A DNA stretch of 64,000 bases from Plantactinospora endophytica (GCF_016862915.1 NZ_BONW01000016.1:124001-188000); one strand, 5' to 3'; positions 1-9,172 are shown, counted from the first letter of the stretch. Translations and numbers: made by a program. The notes: a model not told the origin generated them from the letters alone.

Positions 1-1
1 G

Positions 2-1363
2 GGCGCCGATCGACTCGACGCGTTGAGCACCGGCGACCCGACAACCGACCTGCGGGCGGTCTTCTCCTGGTCGTACCGCAGCCTGAGCCGGGCCGGTGCC
101 CGGCTGTTCCGGCTGCTCGGCCTGCATCCGGGGCCGGACTTCTCGGCTGCGGCGGCGGCCAGTCTCGCCGGACGGCCGGTGACCGAGGTACGGGAGACGC
201 TTACCGAACTCGCCCGGGCGAACCTGCTCGGGCAGCGCCCCGACGGCCGGTACGCCCCGCACGACCTGCTGCGGGCGTACGCCGTCGAACTCGCCGAGCG
301 GAGCGATCCGGAACGGCGGCGCCGGGCTGCCACCGACCGGCTGCTCGACCACTACCTGCACAGCGCATCAGCCGCTGACGCGCTGCTGCGCACCGAAAGC
401 AGTCCGGTCCCGCTCGACCGACCGCGTGCCGGGGTCACCCCGGAGCGTCCCGTCGACCACCAGCGGGCCTTCGAGTGGTTCGCCGCCGAACGCGTGGTGC
501 TGCTGGCCGTGCTGGAAGACGCCGGCAACTCCGGACGGGACGTCCAGACCTGGCAGCTCGGCTGGGCCGTCGGCACCTACCTGGACCGGGCCAGCCACTG
601 GTACGACCTGGTCGCCGCCCAGCGTGCCGCGGTGGCTGCCGCCCGGCGGATGGCCGACCCGGCGGCACAGGCCAGCGCGCACCGCTTCCTCGCCCGCGCC
701 TACACCCGGCTGGCCCGGCTCGACGACGCCGACGCCCAGCTCCGGTACGCCCTGGAGCTGTACCGGACCTCGGGCGACCAGGCCGGGCAGGGCCACACCC
801 ACCTCAACCTGTCGCTGATGTGGGAGCGGCGGGGCCGGCTCGCCGATGCACTCGACCACGCCCGACAGGCGCTCGGGCTGTTCGAGACTGCCGGGAACCG
901 GCACGGGCAGGCACGGGCGCTGAACGCGGTCGGCTGGTACCACACCCTGCTGGAGGACCACTCGTCGGCGTTGACCTACTGCGAGCAGGCCCTGGTGTAC
1001 CTCCAGGAACTCGACGACCGGATGGGCCAGGCCAGCACCTGGGAGAGTCTGGGGCGGGCGCACCACCATCTCGGCGACCGGTCCCGCTCGGTGGGTTGCT
1101 ACCAGCACGCCCTGCGGCTGTTCCGGGCGGTCGGCGACCGCCACCTGGAGGGGATCACGCTGTCGCACGTCGGCGACACCCACCACGCCTTCGGCGACTC
1201 CCGGGCCGCCCAGGACGTCTGGCGGGAGGCGTTGGAACTGCTCAGCGAGGTCGACCAGGTCGAGGCGGGGAAGGTGCGGACGAAACTCGCCACGCTCGAA
1301 CAGCCGGTCCAGGTGGTCGGGACCGGAATCGGCGCCGACACATCCGCGTCACGTCGCTGGTGA
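2..1363 (+). CDS. AfsR/SARP-type transcriptional regulator, C-terminal part (partial)
   Basis: The reading frame is open to the left edge of the window, so this is the 3' part of a larger gene; the first in-frame start codon, TTG at 23, is probably internal. Residues near the edge (ATDLRAVFSWSY-like, then LFRLLGLHPG) match the region just after the NB-ARC ATPase of AfsR-like regulators. The C-terminal half is a run of tetratricopeptide repeats of about 40 residues. The DNA-binding and NTPase parts would lie upstream of the window. Such proteins normally regulate secondary metabolism or development as cytoplasmic ATP-dependent activators. It converges on the phosphatase gene, with a strong hairpin between them. 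Confidence 0.8.
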   Translation, partial: GADRLDALSTGDPTTDLRAVFSWSYRSLSRAGARLFRLLGLHPGPDFSAAAAASLAGRPVTEVRETLTELARANLLGQRPDGRYAPHDLLRAYAVELAERSDPERRRRAATDRLLDHYLHSASAADALLRTESSPVPLDRPRAGVTPERPVDHQRAFEWFAAERVVLLAVLEDAGNSGRDVQTWQLGWAVGTYLDRASHWYDLVAAQRAAVAAARRMADPAAQASAHRFLARAYTRLARLDDADAQLRYALELYRTSGDQAGQGHTHLNLSLMWERRGRLADALDHARQALGLFETAGNRHGQARALNAVGWYHTLLEDHSSALTYCEQALVYLQELDDRMGQASTWESLGRAHHHLGDRSRSVGCYQHALRLFRAVGDRHLEGITLSHVGDTHHAFGDSRAAQDVWREALELLSEVDQVEAGKVRTKLATLEQPVQVVGTGIGADTSASRRW

Positions 1364-1400
1364 GCGGCCATTCGACGTAGGCCGTCGCTGTCGGGGTGCG

Positions 1401-1436
1401 GGGGGCCGGGTCCGGCGACGAGCCGGCCCGGCCCCC
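1401..1436. terminator. Bidirectional GC hairpin terminator
   Basis: A 10-bp outer arm (gggggccggg at 1401-1410, complement at 1427-1436) continues through a one-base bulge into a 5-bp inner stem (ccggc/gccgg) closed by a 5-nt loop. It lies between two converging genes. There is no U-tract, which is usual for actinomycete hairpin terminators. Confidence 0.65.
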
Positions 1437-1459
1437 TGGACGATCTCGCTACCGTCCGG

Positions 1460-3043
1460 TCAGCGGGGCGCCGGCAGGGTGGTCGTCCACAGTGAACGGC
1501 CGTCCTGGTCCCGTAGGTGCACGGTCAGCGCTCCGGAGGGTCCGTCGATGGCCACCTCGCCGAAGTGCTGGAACCCGTCGGCCGGCGAGGTGTTCGCCTG
1601 CGGCGGGGCGTGCACGAAGACGGCCCGGGGGCCGAACGTGCCGTCCAGGGCGTTCGGCCCGAACGCACCGGCGTGCGCCGGCCCGGAGACGAACTCCCAG
1701 AACGGGGTGAAGTCGGCGACCGCGGCCCGGGCCGGGTCGTAGTGGTGGGCCGCCGTGTAGTGCACGTCGGCGGTGAGGAAGACGATGCCGCGTACGCCGG
1801 CCCGGTGCGTGGCGCGGAGGATCTCGGCGAACTCCAGTTCACGCCCGGCCGGGGCCCCGCCGTCGCCCTGGGCGATGCCCTCCTGCGCGGTCGCCCCGTC
1901 CGGCACCACCAACCCGATCGGCAGGTCGGCGGCGATCACCTTCCAGGTCGCCTTCGACCGCTTCAGTTCCCGGACCAGCCACTCCCGTTGCTCGCGGCCG
2001 AGCAGTCCACGCTTCGGGTCGGCGTACGTGTTGCCGTCGTTGGGGTCTTTGTGGGTCCGCATGTCCAGCAGGAACAGGTCCAGCAGCGGCCCGTACGGCA
2101 GCCGCCGGTAGAGCCGCCCGTCGGACGGGGTCGGCACCCACTCGTGGAACGCCTGTCGCGCCCTGGCGGCGAGTACGTCGACCCGCCGCTCGGTGTAACG
2201 CGCGTCTTCCAGGATCTCGCCCGGGTACCAGTTGTTCGTCACCTCGTGGTCGTCCCACTGGTTGACCTGCGGCACCTCGGCGACGAACGCCCGGAAGTGC
2301 TCGTCGAGCAGGTTGTAGGCGAACTGTCCCCGGTATTCGGTAAGCGTCTCGGCGACCTTGCTCTTCTCCGGAGTGACGATGTTGCGCCAGATCCGCCCGT
2401 CGGGCAGCGTCACCGTCTCGGCGAGCGGGCCGTCGGCGTAGACGGTGTCGCCGCTGCACAGGTAGAAGTCGGGGCGTACCTGCCGCATGGCCCGGAAGAT
2501 GCCCATGCCGCCGAGGTCGGGGGCGATGCCCCAGCCCTGGCCGGCGATGTCACCGGTCCAGACGAACCGGATGTCGTCGCGCCGGTCACCGGGGCCGGGG
2601 GCGGTGCGCAGGATGCCGTCGACCGGCTCGCTGAACAGGCCGGGCCGGTCCAGGCTCTCCACCCTGGCCCGGTAGTAGAGCCGTTCTCCGGCGGGCAGGT
2701 CGGTCAGGCGTACCTTGCCGGTGAAGTCGCCGCGCGGGTCCAGCACCGGGCCGCGGACCCGGCGGGCCCCGCGCAGGTCGGGACGGCGGCCGATCTCCAG
2801 GTGCAGCCGTCCGGACCGGTCGGCCCGGGTCCAGACCACGGCGGAGTGCGCCGTCGCGTCGCCGCTCTGCAGCCCGTGGGTCAGCACCGGGCGTCCGCCG
2901 GGCCGCCAACCGGGCGCACCGGACCGCACGGCCCGGTCGGGGGCGGCGGACGCGGCGGCACCGCCGAGCAGGACACCGCCGGCCAGTCCGGCTCCGGTGG
3001 TCAGGCCGGCGCGAAGCAGGGTACGCCGATCAAGTGCGGTCAT
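1460..3043 (-). CDS. phoD: Alkaline phosphatase D family protein, Tat-exported
   Basis: The product is a secreted phosphodiesterase/phosphomonoesterase of the PhoD family (527 residues, usual length). A twin-arginine signal is clear: RRTLL at residues 6-10, a hydrophobic stretch, then an AASAAPD cleavage region near 30-36. Metal-site motifs of the family are visible: WTGDIAG (about 162-168), CSGDTVYADGP (about 196-206), WDDHEVTNNW (about 263-272) and ADVHYTAAHH (about 425-434). The ATG at 3043 is supported by AGGAGG five bases upstream. Family members are metal (Fe/Ca) dependent and release phosphate from organic phosphates outside the cell. No pho box was recognised upstream. Confidence 0.92.
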   Translation of the reverse strand: MTALDRRTLLRAGLTTGAGLAGGVLLGGAAASAAPDRAVRSGAPGWRPGGRPVLTHGLQSGDATAHSAVVWTRADRSGRLHLEIGRRPDLRGARRVRGPVLDPRGDFTGKVRLTDLPAGERLYYRARVESLDRPGLFSEPVDGILRTAPGPGDRRDDIRFVWTGDIAGQGWGIAPDLGGMGIFRAMRQVRPDFYLCSGDTVYADGPLAETVTLPDGRIWRNIVTPEKSKVAETLTEYRGQFAYNLLDEHFRAFVAEVPQVNQWDDHEVTNNWYPGEILEDARYTERRVDVLAARARQAFHEWVPTPSDGRLYRRLPYGPLLDLFLLDMRTHKDPNDGNTYADPKRGLLGREQREWLVRELKRSKATWKVIAADLPIGLVVPDGATAQEGIAQGDGGAPAGRELEFAEILRATHRAGVRGIVFLTADVHYTAAHHYDPARAAVADFTPFWEFVSGPAHAGAFGPNALDGTFGPRAVFVHAPPQANTSPADGFQHFGEVAIDGPSGALTVHLRDQDGRSLWTTTLPAPR

Positions 3044-3348
3044 CGGTCCTCCTGAGCTGGGTCAGAACTGATCGCCCCGAGGTCTACCGACCGGACGTTG
3101 CCTGACCACCCGGTTTCGGTGACCGCCGGCTCAACCGCACACGAACGACTGCCGGACCGCGTGACCGGCGGGTGTGCCCGGCACGGCGGCGAAGTTTCCG
3201 GCAGCGCAGGCCGGGTACGGACTTGCGGCTCTGCCGCCCGCGCGACCGACGCCCACGCGACCGGTGCCTGCGGCAGTGGTGCCGACCGCGTGTGCGGCGC
3301 GGTGCCCGGCGCATCCCGTCGGGCCGATCCGGGCAAGGAGGACCGGTG
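3044..3348. other. Intergenic region between divergent phoD and msrB
   Basis: About 305 bases with no convincing gene. It contains only the AGGAGG site of phoD next to its start and the AAGGAGG site of msrB at 3335-3341. No clear palindrome or sigma-70-like promoter was recognised. Confidence 0.5.
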
Positions 3349-3807
3349 GTGTCGAAGGAGTACCGCAAGGACCCGGAGGCCGTTTCCCGGCTGTCCGAGC
3401 AGCAGTACCACGTCACCCAGGAGAGCGGCACGGAACCGCCGTTCCGGAACGCCTACTGGGACAGCAAGGAGCCGGGCATCTACGTCGACGTCGTCTCCGG
3501 CGAACCGCTGTTCGCCTCGATCGACAAGTACGACAGCGGTACCGGCTGGCCGAGTTTCACCGCGCCGATCGAACCCGCGAACGTGGTGCAGATCGACGAC
3601 GTGAGTCTCGGGATGGTCCGTACCGAGGTGCGGTCCGCGCACGGGGACAGTCACCTCGGCCACCTCTTCGACGACGGCCCACGGGACCGGGGCGGGATGC
3701 GGTACTGCATGAACTCCGCCGCGATGCGCTTCGTCCCGGTGGCCGACCTCGAACGCGAGGGCTACGGGCAGTACCGCCGACTCTTCGACGGTGCCAAGGG
3801 GAGTTGA
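3349..3807 (+). CDS. msrB: Peptide-methionine (R)-S-oxide reductase, single-cysteine form
   Basis: It reduces methionine-R-sulfoxide in proteins. The GTG at 3349 is chosen because AAGGAGG at 3335-3341 sits seven bases upstream; the GTG at 3346 is too close. The product has 152 residues. Family motifs are visible: [12 protein letters not shown] (about 27-38), GTGWPSF (64-70), [12 protein letters not shown] (96-107) and the catalytic [11 protein letters not shown] with Cys120. Cys120 is the only cysteine, so both the two CxxC zinc-binding pairs and a resolving cysteine are absent; the usual CxxC position reads VVSGEPLF. Recycling must therefore use an external thiol or thioredoxin/mycoredoxin. 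It converges on the DUF397 gene with only 9 bases between them. Confidence 0.92.
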   Translation: MSKEYRKDPEAVSRLSEQQYHVTQESGTEPPFRNAYWDSKEPGIYVDVVSGEPLFASIDKYDSGTGWPSFTAPIEPANVVQIDDVSLGMVRTEVRSAHGDSHLGHLFDDGPRDRGGMRYCMNSAAMRFVPVADLEREGYGQYRRLFDGAKGS

Positions 3808-3816
3808 ACCCCGTGG

Positions 3817-4020
3817 TCAGTGGGTGAGGCTGCTGGCCTTCAGTTCGGCGACGAAGGCGGACCAGGCGTACGGCGGGAACGCGAGTACCGGTCCGCCCTG
3901 GTCCTTGCTGTCGCGTACGGCGACGAGGCCGGCCAGGTTGTCGGCGACCTCGACGCACTCGCCCCCGTTGCCTCCGCTGCGAGCGCTCTTGCGCCAGCGC
4001 GCGTTGGGCAGGTTAGCCAT
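3817..4020 (-). CDS. DUF397 domain protein
   Basis: A 67-residue protein with the DUF397 pattern: ARWRKSARSGG near the N-terminus, the ECVEVA strand, the VAVRDSKD core and a C-terminal FVAELK helix. DUF397 proteins are small actinobacterial partners of XRE/DUF5753 regulators, of the BldB/WhiJ type, linked to development or to toxin-antitoxin-like pairs. Its ATG overlaps the end of the upstream regulator gene by 8 bases, so the two are translationally coupled. Its own biochemical role is unknown. Confidence 0.9.
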   Translation of the reverse strand: MANLPNARWRKSARSGGNGGECVEVADNLAGLVAVRDSKDQGGPVLAFPPYAWSAFVAELKASSLTH

Positions 4021-4897
4021 GCTGCATCTCCCCGATGATTTTGTTGATCAAGCTTCTTGATTGTCCCTCATCAAGTGCGAGTGCATCCAGGCTCGCCCAG
4101 ACCTTTTTGTAGGCGGCGTATTCGACAGGCCGGTCGAGGTAGAGCGCCCCCGTGAGCGACTCGCAGTAGACGATCGGTGGTTCGGGAGTGCTCCGGTTGC
4201 TGGGCGGGAAGTCGAGCATGATGAACGAGCCGGCCAGTGCGCCCCGGTGCTGTCCGGCCGCAAGTGGCAGGACTCGGATGACGACGTTCGGTAGCGCGGA
4301 GAGTGTAAGCAGGTGTTCAAGCTGCTCGATCATGACCTGGCGCGCGGAGACGGGCCGGAGCAAGGCGGCCTCGGACAGCACGATCTCCACGTTCGGCGCC
4401 GGGGGCAGACGACGGACCAACAGAGCCTGTCGTTGCAGACGCGCCTCGACAGCCCTTTCCCGGCCGTCCTCGTCCATCTCCGGCTGGTCCGTGCGGTACA
4501 GCCCGAGCGCGTAGTCACGCGTCTGCACCATGCCGGGAAGCAACGCGTCCTTGAAGAAACGAAGTCGAGATGCGGCCGACTCCAAGCCGACGTACAGCTC
4601 GAACCATTCGGGGATGGCGTCGCCGTAGGCGTGCCACCAGCCCTTGGCCTTGGTCTGGCTGGTCAGCCCGACCAGCGCGCCGACCAGGTCCGGCCGGACG
4701 TCGTAGAGTCCGCACATCGCCTTGACGTCGAGCGAGCGCACAACACCGAGTCCACTTTCGATCCGCCAGACCTTCTGTCGGCTGCACTCCAGAGCGACGG
4801 CCGCCGCGTCCAGGGTCACCCCGGCCTCGGTACGGAGCTGCTTGAGGGTTCGGCCGAGCTGGCGGCGGGGCACTGTCGAACCCATGTCCTCGGTCAT
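4013..4897 (-). CDS. XRE-family helix-turn-helix regulator with DUF5753 domain
   Basis: A 294-residue cytoplasmic DNA-binding protein. The N-terminal HTH_31/XRE fold covers about residues 12-65 (RTLKQLRTEAGVTLDAAA, then SRQKVWRIESG), and the remainder is the DUF5753 ligand/partner domain (GMVQTRDYALGLYR, then VRVLPLAAGQHRGA). The ATG at 4897 is preferred over an in-frame start 25 codons upstream because GGGAG lies about six bases upstream and the family begins just before the HTH. It is the first gene of a two-gene unit with the overlapping DUF397 gene. It is divergent from the next gene on the plus strand. Confidence 0.88.
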   Translation of the reverse strand: MTEDMGSTVPRRQLGRTLKQLRTEAGVTLDAAAVALECSRQKVWRIESGLGVVRSLDVKAMCGLYDVRPDLVGALVGLTSQTKAKGWWHAYGDAIPEWFELYVGLESAASRLRFFKDALLPGMVQTRDYALGLYRTDQPEMDEDGRERAVEARLQRQALLVRRLPPAPNVEIVLSEAALLRPVSARQVMIEQLEHLLTLSALPNVVIRVLPLAAGQHRGALAGSFIMLDFPPSNRSTPEPPIVYCESLTGALYLDRPVEYAAYKKVWASLDALALDEGQSRSLINKIIGEMQHG

Positions 4898-5088
4898 CCG
4901 GTCACTCCCACGTTCGATTCTGCAACATCCGGCCGTCCCCGCTGAAACGTTCATCTGTTCGCCGGAAGTCAATTCCAGCCCTTTCCTATTTCACAGAAGC
5001 CATTTACCGCAATTCATCGAACGCTACAAGACTGCTCCCGGATTGCGATCGTCCCGCGCGGTTCCCGACCGGGCGACCGGCGGCGGAA

Positions 5089-6087
5089 GTGGCGGACCTG
5101 GTAGTGTGCGCCGCCGTGACTCTGCCGAGCGACATGAACCTGGCCTGGTCGGACCCGGTGCTGCAACACGCGGTCGACGCCCTGGCCTCCGGCGATCCGA
5201 TCCCCGGCTACCAGGCACTGGCAGACAGCGCCGCCGACTTCGACCGCCGTGAGCTGTACACCGACGTGCTCGGCGACCTCGGCGCCCTGCACCTCGGCAG
5301 GCTGCGGGCCGAGGCGGAGCAGGCCGCCGACGACCCGCACCGGGCGCTGCTGCTCGGTGCCGCACTGGCCGCCGCCGCGTTCACCGCACGCGGCGCGGCA
5401 CAGATGAAGGACACCTCGGAGCAACAGGTACGCGGACTGGTCGTGCTGTCCCGGGAGTCCCGCGAGGTGTTGCAACGGGCGGCGGAGCTGACGCCGGACG
5501 ATCCGGTGGTGTGGACCGTGTGGCAGAGCATCGCCAAGGCGGCTCCGGTCCGCCCCGACGAGCCGCACATGGTCTGGAACAAGCTGCTCGCACTCGCCCC
5601 GGACTCGTTTCTCGGCAACCACCAGCGGTTGAGCATCCTGTGCCGCAAGTGGTACGGCAGCACCGACCAGATGCTCGGGTTCGTACGCGAGCGTTCCGCC
5701 GTACTGCCGGACGGGCATCCGCTGTGGTCGCTCGTGCCGCAGGCGTACATCGAGGTCTGGGTCGACGGCTGGATGGTCGGCAACCTGCTGGGCCGGCTGT
5801 ACCGGTTCACTTCCGCCAGTGCGTTGAAGAAGCGTGCCGCCCGGGCCGAGGTCGACGCGGCCTCTGACCGGATCCTCGCCGACCCGGCCGGGTACGCCGA
5901 TCATCCCTGGCTGATGGTGGCGCACCAGATGTTCGGCGCGTACTACAGCAAGGCGGGGGTGTCCGACCGGGCCCGGATTCACCTGGAGCGCGGCGGCGAC
6001 CGGGCATCGTCATGGCCCTGGGGTTACTTCGCTGGCGAGGAGCAGGCCGCGTTGATCAGTGCGAGGCGGTCGGCGGGACTCGGCTAG
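5089..6087 (+). CDS. Hypothetical helical-repeat protein
   Basis: A protein of 332 residues (or 323 from GTG 5116, or 317 from ATG 5134; no Shine-Dalgarno site clearly decides between them). No signal peptide or membrane segment was seen. It is rich in alpha-helix with TPR-like spacing of large and small residues, for example WQSIAKAAPVRPDEPHMVWN, PDSFLGNHQRLSIL and a late HPWLMVAHQMFGAYYSKAG segment, the last resembling a TPR helix pair. Family not recognised; it may be related to DUF4034-like proteins. It stands alone between the XRE gene and a strong terminator. Confidence 0.75.
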   Translation: MADLVVCAAVTLPSDMNLAWSDPVLQHAVDALASGDPIPGYQALADSAADFDRRELYTDVLGDLGALHLGRLRAEAEQAADDPHRALLLGAALAAAAFTARGAAQMKDTSEQQVRGLVVLSRESREVLQRAAELTPDDPVVWTVWQSIAKAAPVRPDEPHMVWNKLLALAPDSFLGNHQRLSILCRKWYGSTDQMLGFVRERSAVLPDGHPLWSLVPQAYIEVWVDGWMVGNLLGRLYRFTSASALKKRAARAEVDAASDRILADPAGYADHPWLMVAHQMFGAYYSKAGVSDRARIHLERGGDRASSWPWGYFAGEEQAALISARRSAGLG

Positions 6088-6100
6088 CCCGCGCACGGCG

Positions 6101-6138
6101 GCGCCGTGGCGGTGACCGACCGGCCACCGCCACGGCGC
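6101..6138. terminator. Strong bidirectional hairpin terminator
   Basis: A perfect 14-bp inverted repeat (gcgccgtggcggtg at 6101-6114, complement at 6125-6138) with a 10-nt loop, placed exactly between converging genes. Confidence 0.8.
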
Positions 6139-6168
6139 ACGACGGACGTACGCGGGTTGCGCCGCTAC

Positions 6169-7521
6169 TCAGTTCGGGATGCTCGTGAGCACCAGACGGT
6201 TCTCACTCCAGCTGTACCTGGGGTTGCCGCCGGAGTTCCAGAAGACGACCACGTCGCCGTTGCTGCGGATCTGCATGAGGTCGTCGCGCCCGTCGGCGTC
6301 GAGGTCGGCCATCCGGACCTCGCCGGGGTTCCCCTGGCCGGTCAGCACGACCGCGTTGGTGCTCCAGTTGAAGTTGGGGTTGGCGTTGGTGTTGACGAAG
6401 ACGACGACGTTGCCGTTGCTGCGCGTCTGCACGATGTCGTCGAGCCCGTCCCCGGTGACGTCACCGACCTGCACCCGGGCCGCCTCCATGGCGGTCAGGA
6501 CGAGCCGGTTGTTCGACCACGAGAAGCCGCCGTTTCCGGCGTTCCAGAACACGACCGTGTCGCCGTTGTCGCGTACCTGGACGATGTCGTCGAGGCCGTC
6601 CGCGTTGAGGTCACCGACCTTGATCTCGTTGGCCGGCACCGCCGTCAGCGCGAGGTGGTTGTTCGACCACGAGAAGGTGCCGCTGCCGTTGTTCCAGAAG
6701 ATCACGGCGTTGTTGTTCGGACGCAGCTCCAGGATGTCGTCCCGGTTGTCGCCGTTGAAGTCGCCGACCCGGATGGGGTTGCTGATGGCGGTCAGTGCGG
6801 CGTGGTTGTAGGAGTACGCGTAGTTGGGGTTGGCGTTGCGGTTCCAGTAGACGACGACCCGCTTGTCCGACCGGCGCTCGACGAGGTCGTCGAGTCCGTC
6901 GCCGTTGAGGTCCCCGAACTGCACGACATCCTCGGTAGACCCCCCGCTGCCTCCGCAGTTCGCGCTGGTGACCCGCCGTGCCGGCGATGTGCCGTCGTCG
7001 GTGATGCCGGACGCGACGCCGTTGAAGTACGCCTCCGACTTGGCGCCGTCCCGTAGCTGCTCGTAGTGCAGGTGCGGGCCGCTGGAGTCACCGGTGCTGC
7101 CGACGCGGCCGATCTGCTGGCCCTGGACGACCCGCTGGCCGGCGGAGACCGGCGGGTTCTCGATCATGTGCAGGTAGAGCGTCTGCCATCCGCTGCCGTG
7201 GTCGATCCGGACGCGGTAGCCGCCGCCTTCCGACCAGCCCGCCGCAGCGACGGTACCGCCGTAGGCCGCGAGGATCGGCCGACCCGAGGCCGCGCCGCTG
7301 ACCGGCGTCATGTCGATGTCGTAGTCGTCGTGCCCGGGGTAGGTCGCGAGCACCCACTGTTCGCCACAGGGGAACGGCAACTGGAACAGGGGACGCGGTC
7401 CGGCTGCCTGAGCCGCCGGCGCGGCACCGGCGAGCGTGGCCGCCCCGCCGCCGGTAAGGCCGGCCGCGACTGCGGCAGCCACCCCGGTCAACGCGACGAA
7501 CACCCGTCGGAAACGGTTCAC
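6169..7521 (-). CDS. Secreted M23 peptidase with C-terminal FG-GAP/VCBS repeats
   Basis: A secreted zinc endopeptidase of the M23 (lysostaphin/LytM-like) family fused to a calcium-binding repeat domain; 450 residues. GTG at 7521 is chosen because GGAGG lies five bases upstream; a TTG at 7533 lacks this. The signal peptide covers about 1-40 and ends near AQAAG. The peptidase domain spans roughly 60-160: HDDYD (His64, Asp68) and GPHLHYE (His150, His152) supply the zinc and catalytic residues. From about 195 to the end there are five repeats of about 47 residues, each with a DxNxDGxDD-type loop followed by a VVFWN strand, typical of FG-GAP/VCBS propeller blades. It may act on peptidoglycan or on peptide substrates. 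Confidence 0.88.
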   Translation of the reverse strand: MNRFRRVFVALTGVAAAVAAGLTGGGAATLAGAAPAAQAAGPRPLFQLPFPCGEQWVLATYPGHDDYDIDMTPVSGAASGRPILAAYGGTVAAAGWSEGGGYRVRIDHGSGWQTLYLHMIENPPVSAGQRVVQGQQIGRVGSTGDSSGPHLHYEQLRDGAKSEAYFNGVASGITDDGTSPARRVTSANCGGSGGSTEDVVQFGDLNGDGLDDLVERRSDKRVVVYWNRNANPNYAYSYNHAALTAISNPIRVGDFNGDNRDDILELRPNNNAVIFWNNGSGTFSWSNNHLALTAVPANEIKVGDLNADGLDDIVQVRDNGDTVVFWNAGNGGFSWSNNRLVLTAMEAARVQVGDVTGDGLDDIVQTRSNGNVVVFVNTNANPNFNWSTNAVVLTGQGNPGEVRMADLDADGRDDLMQIRSNGDVVVFWNSGGNPRYSWSENRLVLTSIPN

Positions 7522-7995
7522 GAAGGCCTCCAAAAGAGGGGAAGGTCACCGCGTGCTGCGGTGCCTTCCAGAGAGGCTTCGGTATGCCGCTCTATGGATG
7601 CCATCCGAACGTCATCTATGGATGATCTTCAAAACGGCGCTGCCACCGGACATTCAGCAATCGGAAGACATACCGCCGTCCACAGTGGCCAAAGGAGCTG
7701 AGTCTTCGACGCCGGGAACCCCCACGGGCTAGCGCGGGCGCGGTCCACGGTGGTCGCCCGGCTCTGGATTCCACAGTGTCCACAGGAGCTCGGATGTCGT
7801 GCCGGGCGTTCGTCGGCACCGCCGCCGACCGGGCATCGTCGTGGTCCGGGAACGTGGTCCGAGGCTTGCTCGGGGGGTGTGGGCGGGGGGCTTACGTCGG
7901 TACGCCGCAGGTCGCGTCGAGCCGGCCGAAGCAGTCGGTGGAGCTGGGGGCGGCCGACCTACCGTGGCCCGGCAGCCCGCTCGCGGGCGTGCTGG
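7522..7995. other. Intergenic region upstream of the M23 peptidase
   Basis: About 470 bases between two minus-strand genes, with no convincing ORF. It contains a direct repeat of tctatggatg (7591-7600 and again from 7615), the second copy flanked so that catc-tatg-gatg forms a short hairpin, and a repeated ccacagtg motif near 7680 and 7770. A six-base inverted repeat with a two-base spacer at 7975-7988 follows the stop of the downstream-reading neighbour and is too tight to call. Confidence 0.45.
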
Positions 7996-9120
7996 CTATC
8001 GAACTCCGCCGGACTCGCGGCGGCGGGCTCGCCGGACGGCGAATCCGGCGATCGCCACGAGGGCCAGCAGGATCCCCGCCACCGCACCGACGAAGTTGCC
8101 GCTGATCTCCCGGCTCGACTCCGCCGGCCGTTCCCCGTTGACCGCCGTGCCGCCCGGGACGGAGCGAGGAACGGTGCTCGGGGTGGCGGAGGGCTCCGGC
8201 CTCGGCTGGTGCGCCGTCGGATAGCGCAACAGCACCGGATCGGCGGCCGAGTCCCCGTCCCCCTTCTCCGAGAGCGTCAGCAGAGTCCTGCCGTCCGGGC
8301 TGTAGGCGATCGACTCGCCCTGCGGCTCGTCGGGCAGCGGGACGGTCCTCGGCGTACCCTCGGTGATCGCGCGGACCACGTCGCCGCCGGAGACGTCGAA
8401 CTCCAGGGCATCGGCGTAGGTGCGTAGTACCACCCGGCTGCCGTCCGGAGCGACCGCGCCGCCGGTGACGAGCTGCCGGCCGAAGATGGAGAACGGGTTG
8501 CTGGTCGTGCTCCTGGGCAGGCTGAACTGGCCGACCTTGCGCAGCGGGGTCGTCTGCCCGGTCCGCAGTGCCCGGCTCGGAATGTAGAGACCGGGTGTGC
8601 CGGGGTCCTTGGTGACGATGATCGGGGTGCCGTCGGCGGCGAGCAGCAGCGCCTCCGCGTCGTGTGCGCCGTCCGGGTAGCTGACCCGGTGCAGCACGGG
8701 AGAATCCGCACCCGGGGCCAGTTTCCAGAGCGCGACAGTCTCGCGTACCCGATCGTTGTCGCCGATGTCGCCGATCCAGATCGTGCCGTCCGGGGCCCGG
8801 GTCAGGTCCTCGGTGTCCCGGGGCCGGGACGGGTAGCGGACGGTGCGGTCGACCGCGCAGTCCCGGTCGAGGAAGAAGATCCGCCGCCGGTTGTCCACGT
8901 CGGAGCTGTCGTTGACCACGACGTAGCCGTCGTCGGTGGCGGCCAGCCCGGAGACCTCCGGCAGCCGCTTGTCGTCGACGGTGCAGACCGGGGTCCCGGC
9001 GGCGGCGCGGAGGCCGGCGGGCACCTGCCCGGGGGGCGGAGCAGCGGCCGGCTCGCCTGCCGACCCGCCCACCGGGAGCGCCAGCACCGCCGCCGCCACG
9101 AGGGTCACCAGGCGCCGCAT
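7996..9120 (-). CDS. Exported, membrane-anchored propeller-like protein of unknown function
   Basis: A 374-residue protein with an N-terminal signal peptide (about 1-23, VTLVAAAVLALPVGG), an extracellular domain, and a C-terminal transmembrane anchor (FVGAVAGILLALVAIAGFAV, about 340-360) followed by a basic tail. The middle has repeated strands such as LPEVSGLAATDDGYVVVNDS, DLTRAPDGTIWIGDIGDND and GESIAYSPDGRTLLTLSE, which look like beta-propeller blades related to esterase-like phytase/TolB folds. No catalytic set could be assigned. The ATG has no evident Shine-Dalgarno site, so a leaderless mRNA is possible. Confidence 0.75.
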   Translation of the reverse strand: MRRLVTLVAAAVLALPVGGSAGEPAAAPPPGQVPAGLRAAAGTPVCTVDDKRLPEVSGLAATDDGYVVVNDSSDVDNRRRIFFLDRDCAVDRTVRYPSRPRDTEDLTRAPDGTIWIGDIGDNDRVRETVALWKLAPGADSPVLHRVSYPDGAHDAEALLLAADGTPIIVTKDPGTPGLYIPSRALRTGQTTPLRKVGQFSLPRSTTSNPFSIFGRQLVTGGAVAPDGSRVVLRTYADALEFDVSGGDVVRAITEGTPRTVPLPDEPQGESIAYSPDGRTLLTLSEKGDGDSAADPVLLRYPTAHQPRPEPSATPSTVPRSVPGGTAVNGERPAESSREISGNFVGAVAGILLALVAIAGFAVRRARRRESGGVR

Positions 9121-9172
9121 CCGGCAAGTGTGGCACGGGGTTTCACGTTTGCCGGCCGGTACCCGGCGGGAG

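Noticed and set aside
1-25. TTG at 23 as the start of the regulator gene
   Set aside because: The frame is open to the left edge and the first residues match the middle of AfsR-like proteins, so this is an internal codon.
7616-7819. 67-codon minus-strand ORF upstream of the M23 peptidase
   Set aside because: No ribosome site, Arg-rich composition, no recognisable fold; lies among short repeats.
7975-7988. gcccgc/gcgggc as a terminator
   Set aside because: The two-base loop is too tight for a stable hairpin in this form.
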